From Balanoglossus misakiensis (taxonomy: Eukaryota > Hemichordata), in assembly GCA_040954595.2 (NCBI GenBank), contig CM082595.2:1798001-1862000 (forward strand): a stretch of DNA of 64,000 bases, read 5' to 3'. The notes beneath the pieces are model-generated. The model saw nothing but the letters and a program-made list of their open reading frames with translations, ran no database searches and was not told where the DNA came from. This document shows, one piece after another, positions 37,469-51,500 of this stretch. Position 1 is the stretch's first letter. Each line of letters starts with the position of its first letter. Both the position numbers and the translations under genes were made by a program.

Positions 37469-40400
37469 TGAAATCACCCAGAAATGACAATTTTTCGACT
37501 TTGCGGATTTTCGAAATTTGGTGATTTTTTGAGAAAAATCATGGGTTATAGCTCATGAAAATCATCCCAGAATGACAATTTTTCGACTTTGCGGATTTTC
37601 GAAATTTGGTGATTTTTTGAGAAAAATCATGGGTTATAGCTCATGAAAATCACCCAGAAATGACAATTTTTTTACGTTGCGGATTTTCGAAATTTGGTGA
37701 TTTTTTGAGAAAAATCATGGGTTATAGCTCATGAAAATCATCCCAGAATGACAATTTTTCGACGTTGCGGATTTTCGAAATTTGGTGATTTTTTGAGAAA
37801 AATCATGGGTTATAGCTCATGAAAATCATCCCAGAATGACAATTTTTCGAATTTGCGGATTTTCGAAATTTGGTGATTTTTTGAGAAAAACCATGGGTTA
37901 TAGCTCATGAAATCACCCAGAAATGACAATTTTTCGACTTTGCGGATTTTCGAAATTTGGTGATTTTTTGAGAAAAATCATGGATTATAGCTCATGAAAA
38001 TCATCCCAGAATGACAATTTTTCGACTTTGCGGATTTTCGAAATTTGGTGATTTTTTGAGAAAAATCATGGGTTATAGCTCATGAAAATCATCCCAGAAT
38101 GACAATTTTTCGACGTTGCGGATTTTCGAAATTTGGTGATTTTTTGAGAAAAATCATGGGTTATAGCTCATGAAAATCATCCCAGAATGACAATTTTTCG
38201 ACGTGGCGGATTTTCGAAATTTGGTGATTTTTTGAGAAAAATCATGGGTTATAGCTCATGAAAATCATCCCAGAATGACAATTTTTCGACTTTGCGGATT
38301 TTCGAAATTTGGTGATTTTTTGAGAAAAATCATGGGTTATAGCTCATGAAATCACCCAGAAATGACAATTTTTCGACTTTGCGGATTTTCGATATTTGGT
38401 GATTTTTTGAGAAAAATCATGGGTTATAGCTCATGAAAATCATCCCAGAATGACAATTTTTCGACTTTGCGGATTTTCGAAATTTGGTGATTTTTTGAGA
38501 AAAATCATGGGTTATAGCTCATGAAAATCATCCCAGAATGACAATTTTTCGACGTTGCGGATTTTCGAAATTTGGTGATTTTTTGAGAAAAATCATGGGT
38601 TATAGCTCATGAAAATCATCCCAGAATGACAATTTTTCGACTTTGCGGATTTTCGAAATTTGGTGATTTTTTGAGAAAAATCATGGGTTATAGCTCATGA
38701 AAATCATCCCAGAATGACAATTTTTCGACTTTGCGGATTTTCGAAATTTGGTGATTTTTTGAGAAAAATCATGGGTTATAGCTCATGAAAATCATCCCAG
38801 AATGACAATTTTTCGACTTTGCGGATTTTCGAAATTTGGTGATTTTTTGAGAAAAATCATGGGTTATAGCTCATGAAAATCACCCAGAAATGACAATTTT
38901 TTTACGTTGCGGATTTTCGAAATTTGGTGATTTTTTGAGAAAAATCATGGGTTATAGCTCATGAAAATCATCCCAGAATGACAATTTTTCGACGTTGCGG
39001 ATTTTCGAAATTTGGTGATTTTTTGAGAAAAATCATGGGTTATAGCTCATGAAAATCATCCCAGAATGACAATTTTTCGAATTTGCGGATTTTCGAAATT
39101 TGGTGATTTTTTGAGAAAAACCATGGGTTATAGCTCATGAAATCACCCAGAAATGACAATTTTTCGACTTTGCGGATTTTCGAAATTTGGTGATTTTTTG
39201 AGAAAAATCATGGATTATAGCTCATGAAAATCATCCCAGAATGACAATTTTTCGACTTTGCGGATTTTCGAAATTTGGTGATTTTTTGAGAAAAATCATG
39301 GGTTATAGCTCATGAAAATCATCCCAGAATGACAATTTTTCGACGTTGCGGATTTTCGAAATTTGGTGATTTTTTGAGAAAAATCATGGGTTATAGCTCA
39401 TGAAAATCATCCCAGAATGACAATTTTTCGACGTGGCGGATTTTCGAAATTTGGTGATTTTTTGAGAAAAATCATGGGTTATAGCTCATGAAAATCATCC
39501 CAGAATGACAATTTTTCGACTTTGCGGATTTTCGAAATTTGGTGATTTTTTGAGAAAAATCATGGGTTATAGCTCATGAAAATCATCCCAGAATGACAAT
39601 TTTTCGACTTTGCGGATTTTCGAAATTTGGTGATTTTTTGAGAAAAATCATGGGTTATAGCTCATGAAAATCATCCCAGAATGACAATTTTTCGAATTTG
39701 CGGATTTTCGAAATTTGGTGATTTTTTGAGAAAAATCATGGGTTATAGCTCATGAAAATCATCCCAGAATGACAATTTTTCGACTTTGCGGATTTTCGAA
39801 ATTTGGTGATTTTTTGAGAAAAATCATGGGTTATAGCTCATGAAAATCATCCCAGAATGACAATTTTTCGACTTTGCGGATTTTCGAAATTTGGTGATTT
39901 TTTGAGAAAAATCATGGGTTATAGCTCATGAAAATCATCCCAGAATGACAATTTTTCGACGTTGCGGATTTTCGAAATTTGGTGATTTTTTGAGAAAAAT
40001 CATGGGTTATAGCTCATGAAAATCATCCCAGAATGACAATTTTTCGACGTTGCGGATTTTCGAAATTTGGTGATTTTTTGAGAAAAATCATGGGTTATAG
40101 CTCATGAAAATCATCCCAGAATGACAATTTTTCGACTTTGCGGATTTTCGAAATTTGGTGATTTTTTGAGAAAAATCATGGGTTATAGCTCATGAAAATC
40201 ATCCCAGAATGACAATTTTTCGACTTTGCGGATTTTCGAAATTTGGTGATTTTTTGAGAAAAATCATGGGTTATAGCTCATGAAAATCATCCCAGAATGA
40301 CAATTTTTCGACTTTGCGGATTTTCGAAATTTGGTGATTTTTTGAGAAAAATCATGGGTTATAGCTCATGAAATCACCCCAGAATGACAATTTTTCGACT

Positions 40401-43400
40401 TTGCGGATTTTCGAAATTTGGTGATTTTTTGAGAAAAACCATGGGTTATAGCTCATGAAATCACCCAGAAATGACAATTTTTCGACTTTGCGGATTTTCG
40501 ATATTTGGTGATTTTTTGAGAAAAATCATGGGTTATAGCTCATGAAAATCATCCCAGAATGACAATTTTTCGACTTTGCGGATTTTCGAAATTTGGTGAT
40601 TTTTTGAGAAAAACATTGGGTTATAGCTCATGAAATCACCCAGAAATGACAATTTTTCGACTTTGCGGATTTTCGAAATTTGGTGATTTTTTGAGAAAAA
40701 CCATGGGTTATAGCTCATGAAATCACCCAGAAATGACAATTTTTCGAGTTTGCGGATTTTCGATATTTGGTGATTTTTTGAGAAAAACCATGGGCTATAG
40801 CTCATGAAATCACCCAGAAATGACAATTTTTCGACTTTGCGGATTTTCGAAATTTGGTGATTTTTTGAGAAAAACCATGGGTTATAGCTCATGAAAATCA
40901 TCCCAGAATGACAATTTTTCGACTTTGCGGATTTTCGAAATTTGGTGATTTTTTGAGAAAAATCATGGGTTATAGCTCATGAAAATCATCCCAGAATGAC
41001 AATTTTTCGACTTTGCGGATTTTCGAAATTTGGTGATTTTTTGAGAAAAATCATGGGTTATAGCTCATGAAAATCATCCCAAAATGACAATTTTTCGACT
41101 TTGCGGATTTTCGAAATTTGGTGATTTTTTGAGAAAAATCATGGGTTATAGCTCATGAAAATCATCAAAGAATGACAATTTTTCGACTTTGCGGATTTTC
41201 GAAATTTGGTGATTTTTTGAGAAAAATCATGGGTTATAGCTCATGAAAATCATCCCAGAATGACAATTTTTCGACTTTGCGGATTTTCGAAATTTGGTGA
41301 TTTTTTGAGAAAAATCATGGGTTATAGCTCATGAAAATCATCCCAGAATGACAATTTTTCGACGTTGCGGATTTTCGAAATTTGGTGATTTTTTGAGAAA
41401 AATCATGGGTTATAGCTCATGAAAATCATCCCAGAATGACAATTTTTCGACTTTGCGGATTTTCGAAATTTGGTGATTTTTTGAGAAAAATCATGGGTTA
41501 TAGCTCATGAAAATCATCCCAGAATGACAATTTTTCGACTTTGCGGATTTTCGAAATTTGGTGATTTTTTGAGAAAAATCATGGGTTATAGCTCATGAAA
41601 ATCATCCCAGAATGACAATTTTTCGACTTTGCGGATTTTCGAAATTTGGTGATTTTTTGAGAAAAATCATGGGTTATAGCTCATGAAAATCATCCCAGAA
41701 TGACAATTTTTCGACTTTGCGTATTTTCGAAATTTGGTGATTTTTTGAGAAAAATCATGGGTTATAGCTCATGAAAATCATCCCAGAATGACAATTTTTC
41801 GACTTTGCGGATTTTCGAAATTTGGTGATTTTTTGAGAAAAACCATGGGTTATAGCTCATGAAATCACCCAGAAATGACAATTTTTCGACTTTGCGGATT
41901 TTCGATATTTGGTGATTTTTTGAGAAAAATCATGGGTTATAGCTCATGAAAATCATCCCAGAATGACAATTTTTCGACTTTGCGGATTTTCGAAATTTGG
42001 TGATTTTTTGAGAAAAACCATGGGTTATAGCTCATGAAATCACCCAGAAATGACAATTTTTCGACTTTGCGGATTTTCGAAATTTGGTGATTTTTTGAGA
42101 AAAACCATGGGTTATAGCTCATGAAATCACCCAGAAATGACAATTTTTCGAGTTTGCGGATTTTCGATATTTGGTGATTTTTTGAGAAAAACCATGGGTT
42201 ATAGCTCATGAAATCACCCAGAAATGACAATTTTTCGACTTTGCGGATTTTCGAAATTTTGTGATTTTTTGAGAAAAACCATGGGTTATAGCTCATGAAA
42301 TCACCCAGACATGACAATTTTTCGACTTTGCGGATTTTCGAAATTTGGTGATTTTTTGAGAAAAACCATGGGTTATAGCTCATGAAATCACCCAGAAATG
42401 ACAATTTTTCGACTTTGCGGATTTTCGATATTTGGTGATTTTTTGAGAAAAACCATGGGTTATAGCTCATGAAATCACCCAGAAATGACAATTTTTCGAC
42501 TTTGCGGATTTTCGAAATTTGGTGATTTTTTGAGAAAAACCATGGGTTATAGCTCATGAAATCACCCAGAAATGACAATTTTTCGACTTTGCGGATTTTC
42601 GAAATTTGGTGATTTTTTGAGAAAAAACATGGGTTATAGCTCATGAAATCACCCAGAAATGACAATTTTTCGACTTTGCGGATTTTCGAAATTTGGTGAT
42701 TTTTTGAGAAAAACCATGGGTTATAGCTCATGAAATCACCCAGAAATGACAATTTTTCGACTTTGCGGATTTTCGATATTTGGTGATTTTTTGAGAAAAA
42801 CCATGGGTTATAGCTCATGAAATCACCCAGAAATGACAATTTTTCGACTTTGCGGATTTTCGATATTTGGTGATTTTTTGAGAAAAACCATGGGTTATAG
42901 CTCATGAAATCACCCAGAAATGACAATTTTTCGACTTTGCGGATTTTCGAAATTTGGTGATTTTTTGAGAAAAACCATGGGTTATAGCTCATGAAATCAC
43001 CCAGAAATGACAATTTTTCGACTTTGCGGATTTTCGAAATTTGGTGATTTTTTGAGAAAAACCATGGGTTATAGCTCATGAAATCACCCAGAAATGACAA
43101 TTTTTCGACTTTGCGGATTTTCGAAATTTGGTGATTTTTTGAGAAAAACCATGGGTTATAGCTCATGAAAATCACCCAGAAATGACAATTTTTCGACTTT
43201 GCGGATTTTCGAAATTTCGTGATTTTTTGAGAAAAACCATGGGTTATAGCTCATGAAATCACCCAGAAATGACAATTTTTCGACTTTGCGGATTTTCGAA
43301 ATTTGGTGATTTTTTGAGAAAAACCATGGGTTATAGCTCATGAAATCACCCAGAAATGACAATTTTTCGACTTTGCGGATTTTCGAAATTTGGTGATTTT

Positions 43401-46234
43401 TTGAGAAAAACCATGGGTTATAGCTCATGAAATCACCCAGAAATGACAATTTTTCGACTTTGCGGATTTTCGAAATTTGGTGATTTTTTGAGAAAAACCA
43501 TGGGTTATAGCTCATGAAAATCACCCAGAAATGACAATTTTTCGACTTTGCGGATTTTCGAAATTTGGTGATTTTTTGAGAAAAACCATGGGTTATAGCT
43601 CATGAAATCACCCAGAAATGACAATTTTTCGACTTTGCGGATTTTCGAAATTTGGTGATTTTTTGAGAAAAACCATGGGTTATAGCTCATGAAAATCACC
43701 CAGAAATGACAATTTTTCGACTTTGCGGATTTTCGAAATTTGGTGATTTTTTGAGAAAAACCATGGGTTATAGCTCATGAAATCACCCAGAAATGACAAT
43801 TTTTCGACTTTGCGGATTTTCGAAATTTGGTGATTTTTTGAGAAAAACCATGGGTTATAGCTCATGAAAATCACCCAGAAATGACAATTTTTCGACTTTG
43901 CGGATTTTCGAAATTTGGTGATTTTTTGAGAAAAATCATGGGTTATAGCTCATGAAAATCACCCAGAAATGACAATTTTTCGACTTTGCGGATTTTCGAA
44001 ATTTGGTGATTTTTTGAGAAAAACCATGGGTTATAGCTCATGAAAATCACCCAGAAATGACAATTTTTCGACTTTGCGGATTTTCGAAATTTGGTGATTT
44101 TTTGAGAAAAACCATGGGTTATAGCTCATGAAAATCACCCAGAAATGACAATTTTTCGACTTTGCGGATTTTCGAAATTTGGTGATTTTTTGAGAAAAAC
44201 CATGGGTTATAGCTCATGAAAATCACCCAGAAATGACAATTTTTCGACTTTGCGGATTTTCGAAATTTGGTGATTTTTGAGAAAAACCATGGGTTATAGC
44301 TTATGAAATCACCCAGAAATGACAATTTTTCGACTTTGCGGATTTTCGGAATTTGGTGATTTTTTGAGAAAAACCATGGGTTATAGCTCATGAAAATCAC
44401 CCAGAAATGACAATTTTTCGACTTTGCGGATTTTCGAAATTTGGTGATTTTTTGAGAAAAACCATGGGTTATAGCTCATGAAATCACCCAGAAATGACAA
44501 TTTTTCGACTTTGCGGATTTTCGAAATTTGGTGATTTTTTGAGAAAAACCATGGGTTATAGCTCATGAAATCACCCAGAAATGACAATTTTTCGACTTTG
44601 CGGATTTTCGAAATTTGGTGATTTTCTGAGAAAAGCCATGGGTTATAGCTCATGAAATCACCCAGAAATGACAATTTTTCGACTTTGCGGATTTTCGATA
44701 TTTGGTGATTTTTTGAGAAAAATCATGGGTTATAGCTCATGAAAATCATCCCAGAATGACAATTTTTCGACTTTGGGGATTTTCGAAATTTGGTGATTTT
44801 TTGAGAAAAACCATGGGTTATAGCTCATGAAAATCACCCAGAAATGACAATTTTTCGACTTTGCGGATTTTCGAAATTTGGTGATTTTTTGAGAAAAACC
44901 ATGGGTTATAGCTCATGAAATCACCCAGAAATGACAATTTTTCGACTTTGCGGATTTTCGAAATTTGGTGATTTTTTGAGAAAAACCATGGGTTATAGCT
45001 CATGAAAATCACCCAGAAATGACAATTTTTCGCCTTTGCGGATTTTCGAAATTTGGTGATTTTTTGAGAAAAACCATGGGTTATAGCTCTTGAAAATCAC
45101 CCAGAAATGACAATTTTTCGACTTTGCGGATTTTCGAAATTTGGTGATGTTTTGAGAAAAACCATGGGTTATAGCTCATGAAATCACCCAGAAATGACAA
45201 TTTTTCGACTTTGCGGATTTTCGAAATTTGGTGATTTTTTGAGAAAAACCATGGGTTATAGCTCATGAAATCACCCAGAAATGACAATTTTTCGACTTTG
45301 CGGATTTTCGATATTTGGTGATTTTTTGAGAAAAACCATGGGTTATAGCTCATGAAATCACCCAGAAATGACAATTTTTCGACTTTGCGGATTTTCGAAA
45401 TTTGGTGATTTTTTGAGAAAAACCATGGGTTATAGCTCATGAAATCACCCAGAAATGACAATTTTTCGACTTTGCGGATTTTCGATATTTGGTGATTTTT
45501 TGAGAAAAACCATGGGTTATAGCTCATGAAATCACCCAGAAATGACAATTTTTCGACTTTGCGGATTTTCGATATTTGGTGATTTTTTGAGAAAAACCAT
45601 GGGTTATAGCTCATGAAATCACCCAGAAATGACAATTTTTCGACTTTGCGGATTTTCGAAATTTGGTGATTTTTTGAGAAAAACCATGGGTTATAGCTCA
45701 TGAAATCACCCAGAAATGACAATTTTTCGACTTTGCGGATTTTCGAAATTTGGTGATTTTTTGAGAAAAATCATGGGTTATAGCTCATGAAATCACCCAG
45801 AAATGACAATTTTTCGACTTTGCGGATTTTCGAAATTTGGTGATTTTTTGAGAAAAACCATGGGTTATAGCTCATGAAAATCACCCAGAAATGACAATTT
45901 TTCGACTTTGCGGATTTTCGATATTTGGTGATTTTTTGAGAAAAACCATGGGTTATAGCTCATGAAATCACCCAGAAATGACAATTTTTCGACTTTGCGG
46001 ATTTTCGATATTTGGTGATTTTTTGAGAAAAACCATGGGTTATAGCTCATGAAATCACCCAGAAATGACAATTTTTCGACTTTGCGGATTTTCGAAATTT
46101 GGTGATTTTTTGAGAAAAACCATGGGTTATAGCTCATGAAATCACCCAGAAATGACAATTTTTCGACTTTGCGGATTTTCGAAATTTGGTGATTTTTTGA
46201 GAAAAATCATGGGTTATAGCTCATGAAAATCATC
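37416..46234 (-). repeat. Satellite, inverted arm
   Basis: From 37416 all units read on the minus strand. Mostly A units run to about 40370, then a B island (about 40370-40880), an A block to about 41830, one B, one A (near 41890-41960), and almost pure B/C units to 46234. A 1230-bp (14-unit) higher-order duplication is marked by three private variants, each repeated 1230 bp apart: TTTACGTTGC (37671, 38901), TGGATTATAG (37981, 39211) and ACGTGGCGGA (38201, 39431). Confidence 0.93.
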
Positions 46235-48517
46235 ATGCAGGAAATTGAAGTTTTTAAAAAATGATCGGAACAAACCACATTGAAAGAAATTCATTATAAT
46301 TTTAATGTACATTGCTATTTTACAATGAATATGTCCAAATTAAATGTACATTCCTCTTTTTATAAAACTGTGCCATATCTGTTGAAATCATAGTGAACCG
46401 GTCCACCAAACATACAATGAATGTGTGATAATAAAGCCTGATTATTATTTATATCACCTTTCATATATCATCATCATATCACATTTCAGTAATGAGATAT
46501 CGAACGTTGATTACCAGCTCCAGTGTCAGTGTTAATTATTGCAAAAGCAACGAGTCAAATTCCAACTGAGTTGACAATAGCCAGATGAAAACTACATCAA
46601 CATCGTCACAAAAAAATCAACTACTTGTTAAAGAGAGAATACATGTACACGTACAACTCTTTGAATCAAAACAAACGAAATTAAATGAAAAGTTGTTTAC
46701 ATTGGACAGTTTGCCATTGGTGACGTACATGTGATGTCAGGTTCACATAAGGATCTTGCTGTACACTACAGCTGCAAATAACTGTACATCAAAATAATTC
46801 TATAACAGTGTTTGGCACAAACCAGCCCTGAATATAAACATTCAAAAACTATATCACACTGTACACGAAAAAGCAAAGCCTAATATATCCAAATTAAATA
46901 TTTCCATTTACATTCTCCTTCCTGATTATATTACATGTTCACAGTATAAACATAATAGTGTCTCCATTGCAATGGCAATATAAATAGTATGTATAAGATA
47001 ATTAATGACAAAAGACATACAATATCACATAATTCTTTGTTTAAAAGCACACACAAAATCTGTGTAGGAATTGACATTCTTATATTTAACATAAACCACA
47101 TACAGCTGCAAAGACTCCACAAAACAGAAATGGAGGGATTTTTGTTTCAAACACAACAAAACTTGGAGGGAATACTACTAAAGAAAGTAGTGGCAACAAA
47201 ACATTGAAGGAAAAATAATTTTGCAAGTCAGCATGACTTTTACATTGTAATTCCTCATATAATGAGTTCCTGAATACTATATATGTACATTTATATTCCT
47301 CCTATGTATTGCAAGGTTGTTTGGTTTTGTTGTGGTTTTAAGTCATGTAATTTTTGCTGTTGATATCTTTTTCTCGTTTGTGGACACCTGTTTCTTCTGT
47401 AATAACTAAAATAAAATTAAAATAAAGTCTTTAACTTAACAGAATAATACGGAGGGAATTCTGATAACGACTCGTGGATGGAATTGAAGATTGCTGCTGC
47501 AGGAGATGAAGAAAAAAAAGTAGCTGAGTTTAAGTATTGAACTCTTGAATAGAAAATAAGTTTTGAGGCTTGAAGAATTTTGATATGCATTGGTCAAATT
47601 TGTGAATAGAATATGCAGGCTCGAACTTACAATGGCTTGAGATGACCATACATTGTATGTGGTAATTTTTGTGACTAGATTTATACAGTCGACTGTGTAC
47701 CTTCAATGTACACAATAGGAATGTAATTTATAAGTCTGATACTGTGAGGAAAAAGGCCATCAAAACTGTTACATCATTGTCCCTTGATGTAATCCTGTAA
47801 TTTTGGCCGAAGATGCTTAGTTTCAACTTACTTTACAACTGTGTATATCATAGCTGCCATTTAGATCAAGTCTGATAAACTGTCCTTCACGTGACGAGCT
47901 AGACTGTCTCTAGCACACTCACCCCTGAAAACTTACTTATCAGTCAAGCCACTGTAGTTATGTTACTGCTTTCAAAATGTACATGAAACATTGTTATGTA
48001 CACATACTGGTTAGTGCACGAAAGACATACTGGTATAACAGTACAAACTGCAAAGTACAAAGTCGATGGTGATATTGACTCTACCAAGACATAGCTGCAT
48101 GTTTTTTTTCTGGAGAAGATCTTGGTTGAGTGTGTCATAAAAACCCAGCTGATTATTTACCTGGGCAACTTCATGGGGAATCCATTTTGCACTCTGGTAA
48201 AGAAGAAGTTGGATAAAAACAGCACGACCAAACTGTTAGGGCTTGAGTTCATGGCTTTTGTCTAAGCCACAGTTCACCGTTTATGATCAGAAGTTCCATG
48301 TACATGTGACCATGAAAATCTGTCCAAAAGTCATCAAGTCACTCGTCATAAATCACACAACAGATGGTAAACGCGATCTCTGTTTCATCCGCCATATTGT
48401 TCCGGGACGTTCATGATTCATGATGACAATCAATAAATTTTCATCAACGAAGACTTGACCTTCGATTTCCGTCCGCCTCGGGAGCTTGATACCATATCCC
48501 ATCACCATGGTAACCAT
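46235..48517 (-). other. Region after the satellite; probable 3' UTR of the AT-hook gene
   Basis: No gene or family resemblance is seen in this 2.3 kb. It follows the stop codon of the minus-strand AT-hook gene and should include its 3' UTR. I find no convincing minus-strand AATAAA; an ATTAAA variant (plus-strand tttaat near 46303) is the best candidate, only about 70 bp from the satellite edge. Confidence 0.4.
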
Positions 48518-51500
48518 TCAGAGCGCTTTCACCAATTCTGATAACATATGCGAGTAATTCTGTTCCACACTCAAAGACGGCAAAGTGATGCTTTTATCGC
48601 CTTCTCTGACCGACACCATAGAGAGTTGATGTGTGGCCACGGAACCATGTTTACAGTTTTCAAGAGATAACATTGGCAATAGTCCTTCTGCAATGTTGTC
48701 CACCATGTAAGGATCATCTCCTTGAATCGGTCCCTTGCTCTCGGTTACGTGTACTCTCTTTGGTCTGTTGACAATAAAAGCAACTTCGTGTTAATGGCAG
48801 TGTTATTCAATTTTATTTCAAGTAGTATTCGCTCAAAGATAGAACTGTTGATGTCAAATGATGGAGCAGACACTCATTCAACTTGATACTCTATCAATCA
48901 TTCTTGAAAGATTTCTGGACAAAAGTTCTTGGCTCAGTATTCTGGTTGTCTTACCTTCCCCTCTTTATAATTTTCTTCTTGTCGCTTTCAATTCCATCAA
49001 ATAAAGTCACTAACAAGTCTGTTTCTGCTGATGAAGCTGTAATGATCCTCGGAGGAGGTCTTGGTTGGATGTGTGGACGTTTCACTGGCTTGCTGTCCTT
49101 TTCTTTATTCTCTTTCTCTTTCTCTCTTTCCTTTTCCTTCTCTTTTTCTTTCTCTTTTTCCTTCTCTTTCTCTTTTTCTTTTTCTTTCTCTCGTTCTTTC
49201 TCTCGTTCTCTTTCTTTCTCGTCTTTCTCGTCCTCCTTTCTGTCTTCAGGTGGGGTTACTGGTCTGACATCTAAACAGGAAAAAAACAAATGATGTAATT
49301 TGTGCTTTGAACTAAAACTTTCAACCATTCTGAGGAACTCTAATATTCCAGTTCCAAACCTAACATCAACCAGTCTGCAGAATTTTGACCATCTCGTGTG
49401 TCAGTATACATGTACACGACGAATGCTGGATTGCAAACTTCATCAAACTTGTCTGCAGGATTCAGTGCTGATACACCATATCTTGTACGACTTCATATGA
49501 TGATATCTTACCTAAGACATCTTCTCCTGCATCTTGTTTGTATAACGGTGGTAGTACTGGATACAAAGTAGCTGGTGATGCTGTATTGATAGCGTTCGGT
49601 TGCTGCCAGAAAGACTGTGGTAATGCTCGTAATTTCATCGGCAGAGGGTCTGTAATAATAAACAGCATTATCATCAATAAGTATACCCAAAATTTCATTG
49701 GCATGTCTGTGATAAGCATTCATCTATGCAAGTTTTAATCATCACAGTTTTGTCATTTCAAGTTTTCATAAATTGCATCCAATTGAGTTTTTTGTCAAAC
49801 CACAGACACCAAAATAAATTAACCTGGTAAATGCATATATACACCCTGCTGTTGCCAAGCCAGGTTATTGAACAACTAGACTGATTTATACCAGATACAT
49901 TTTACAATCCATTTCCATGACAACAAATACACATGCAATGTCTGCCAGCTTTTACCATGGCAACCCAAGGCACACATTAAAGCCATTTGTTAAGTAAAAC
50001 CAATCATTTTTACAGACTGTGACAATAAAAGATACCATTTTATCAAAATGTATGATTTTATCAGAACATGTGGATGTACGACTGATGTGCAAATACTTTT
50101 AAATGAAAATAGAGTGTGTAATATCTGATACAAGTGTTGTTTGGTCTTTGAAAGCCATGTGAATCTAGTAGATAGCTGCTATCAAGAATGTTTGAAGAAG
50201 TACATGTATAATCTATCTATCCTCACAATCTAACAACCTTTCTTTACATCTCAACATCTATTCATGATCAGCATAAATTGGTCACACTGTCCTTGAAAGG
50301 TGAAAAATGCATCACTCGTATTACCATGGCAACACAGGTCACCTTGGAGACAGTACACTAGCATCAATTTACCTAGAAATTGATGAATCTTAAGGAGACA
50401 GAGAGTCTATCAGCGAGTCTATCACCTAAAAACAGAAATAAATGTCAAAGACATCGTCCTAAATATCTCGGTATGAGCTAATATTATATCAATGTCCCAT
50501 CTCAGCTTTTTCGCTTCAACATCACACAAATAAGTGAATATCTACCCTGGAGACTGGGAATTATATTATTTTGTAAATCCAGGAAACCAGGTGATTTATT
50601 TCCAGGTAACATGGAATTATTGAAACCCGTGGGTGTGAAATGCGTACTGTGTGATGGTGAAGTGATACTAAAATAGAGAGAAAGAAGGCTTATGTTTTTA
50701 CCCTCTAGCTGTTAAACCTCTATTATTCAGATCAAGAAAGGCCCTTTAAAAGACTCTGACTCGATTGTTGTTCAGCTGAAAGACTTTTAAATCTCTAACA
50801 TGTCAGAGCTGATCAAAAGTTCCATCGATCTGCACTCCCCTCTGCAGGATCAGTACACGGGAAACCCCATTACTAGAATTTCTTTGTCATCAACAATTAA
50901 ACTTTAAAGCCAACAGCTCAGTGATTTTAATGTGTTGCTTTCTGTGTCTGGAGAAGTATCTTTGGGAAAGGAAAGAATGTGATAAAACACAACATATTTA
51001 TATGATTCATAAAAATCATACTCTCAATTCAACTTATCAAGGCGTGATAATTTCATGAAGTGATTAAGCAAATTGATCTATACCTGTGTGGCTCAGCACT
51101 AATATATTTGTTAAGCACTTGATCGAACATGGTTCAAAGCAAATAATCATGCAAGAGATTCACTCAATTTGCTCAATCAATTAAATGTCTGTGCTTGAGC
51201 ACCTAAGGATTTAATGTCTGTGTTTTCCATTACGATTCTATTCAAATAATAATGACTAAAACGCCTACAGTTCAGATGAAAGAGACTTTTATAGCTCGTC
51301 TTTAAAATGGAAAAGAAAAATCTCAAAAAAAATTAGGTGTATTCATCCAGATTATGTTATATTTCTGTTACTAAATGTAAGACTTCTGTATTTCAAATTC
51401 TGGATCCGATATAGAGATTTGTCTGATCATGGACACTGGAAACTTATAAAAAAAAACTGACACATAAGCCCCAGCTTTGCAAGCTAGAAATTCCAACTCC

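Larger units (their letters stand above)
30895..46234. repeat. 15.3-kb satellite array of 87/88-bp units in two opposite orientations
   Basis: About 170-175 copies stand head to tail in two blocks. A typical unit starts GATTTTCATGAGCTATAACC and includes CACCAAATTTCGAAAATCCG and AAAAATTGTCATT. Three types recur. Type A (88 bp) has CCATGATTTTTCTC and ATTCTGGGAT. Type B (87 bp) has GATTTCATGAG, CCATGGTTTTTCTC and ATTTCTGGGT. Type C is type B with one extra T in GATTTTCATGAG (88 bp). Units differ mostly at a few fixed positions, so the array has been homogenised recently. The left edge fades into degenerate units and a diverged subfamily; the right edge stops sharply. No gene or transposon interrupts it. 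Confidence 0.97.

Noticed and set aside
31017-46158. About twenty long open frames across the satellite as protein genes
   Set aside because: They follow the 87-bp unit, appear in either orientation, break at every 88-bp unit and have no non-repeat part, splice sites or promoter.
30895-46234. CRISPR-like direct repeat array
   Set aside because: Units are contiguous with no unique spacers, and the host DNA is eukaryotic; this is a satellite.
30895-46234. CENP-B box in the satellite unit
   Set aside because: TTTCGACTTTGCGGA looks similar, but the spacing between TTCG and CGG is one base short and the central A is absent, so it does not fit the consensus.
49061-49274. Ser/Phe/Leu-rich plus-strand frames opposite the KE tract
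   Set aside because: They are the antisense of a low-complexity coding repeat, and the minus-strand exon has correct splice sites and phase.
50357-50415. Possible exon of the AT-hook gene between an acceptor and GTAAAT on the minus strand
   Set aside because: Two frames stop inside and the third ends in TAG at the boundary, while the exons on each side already join in phase without it.
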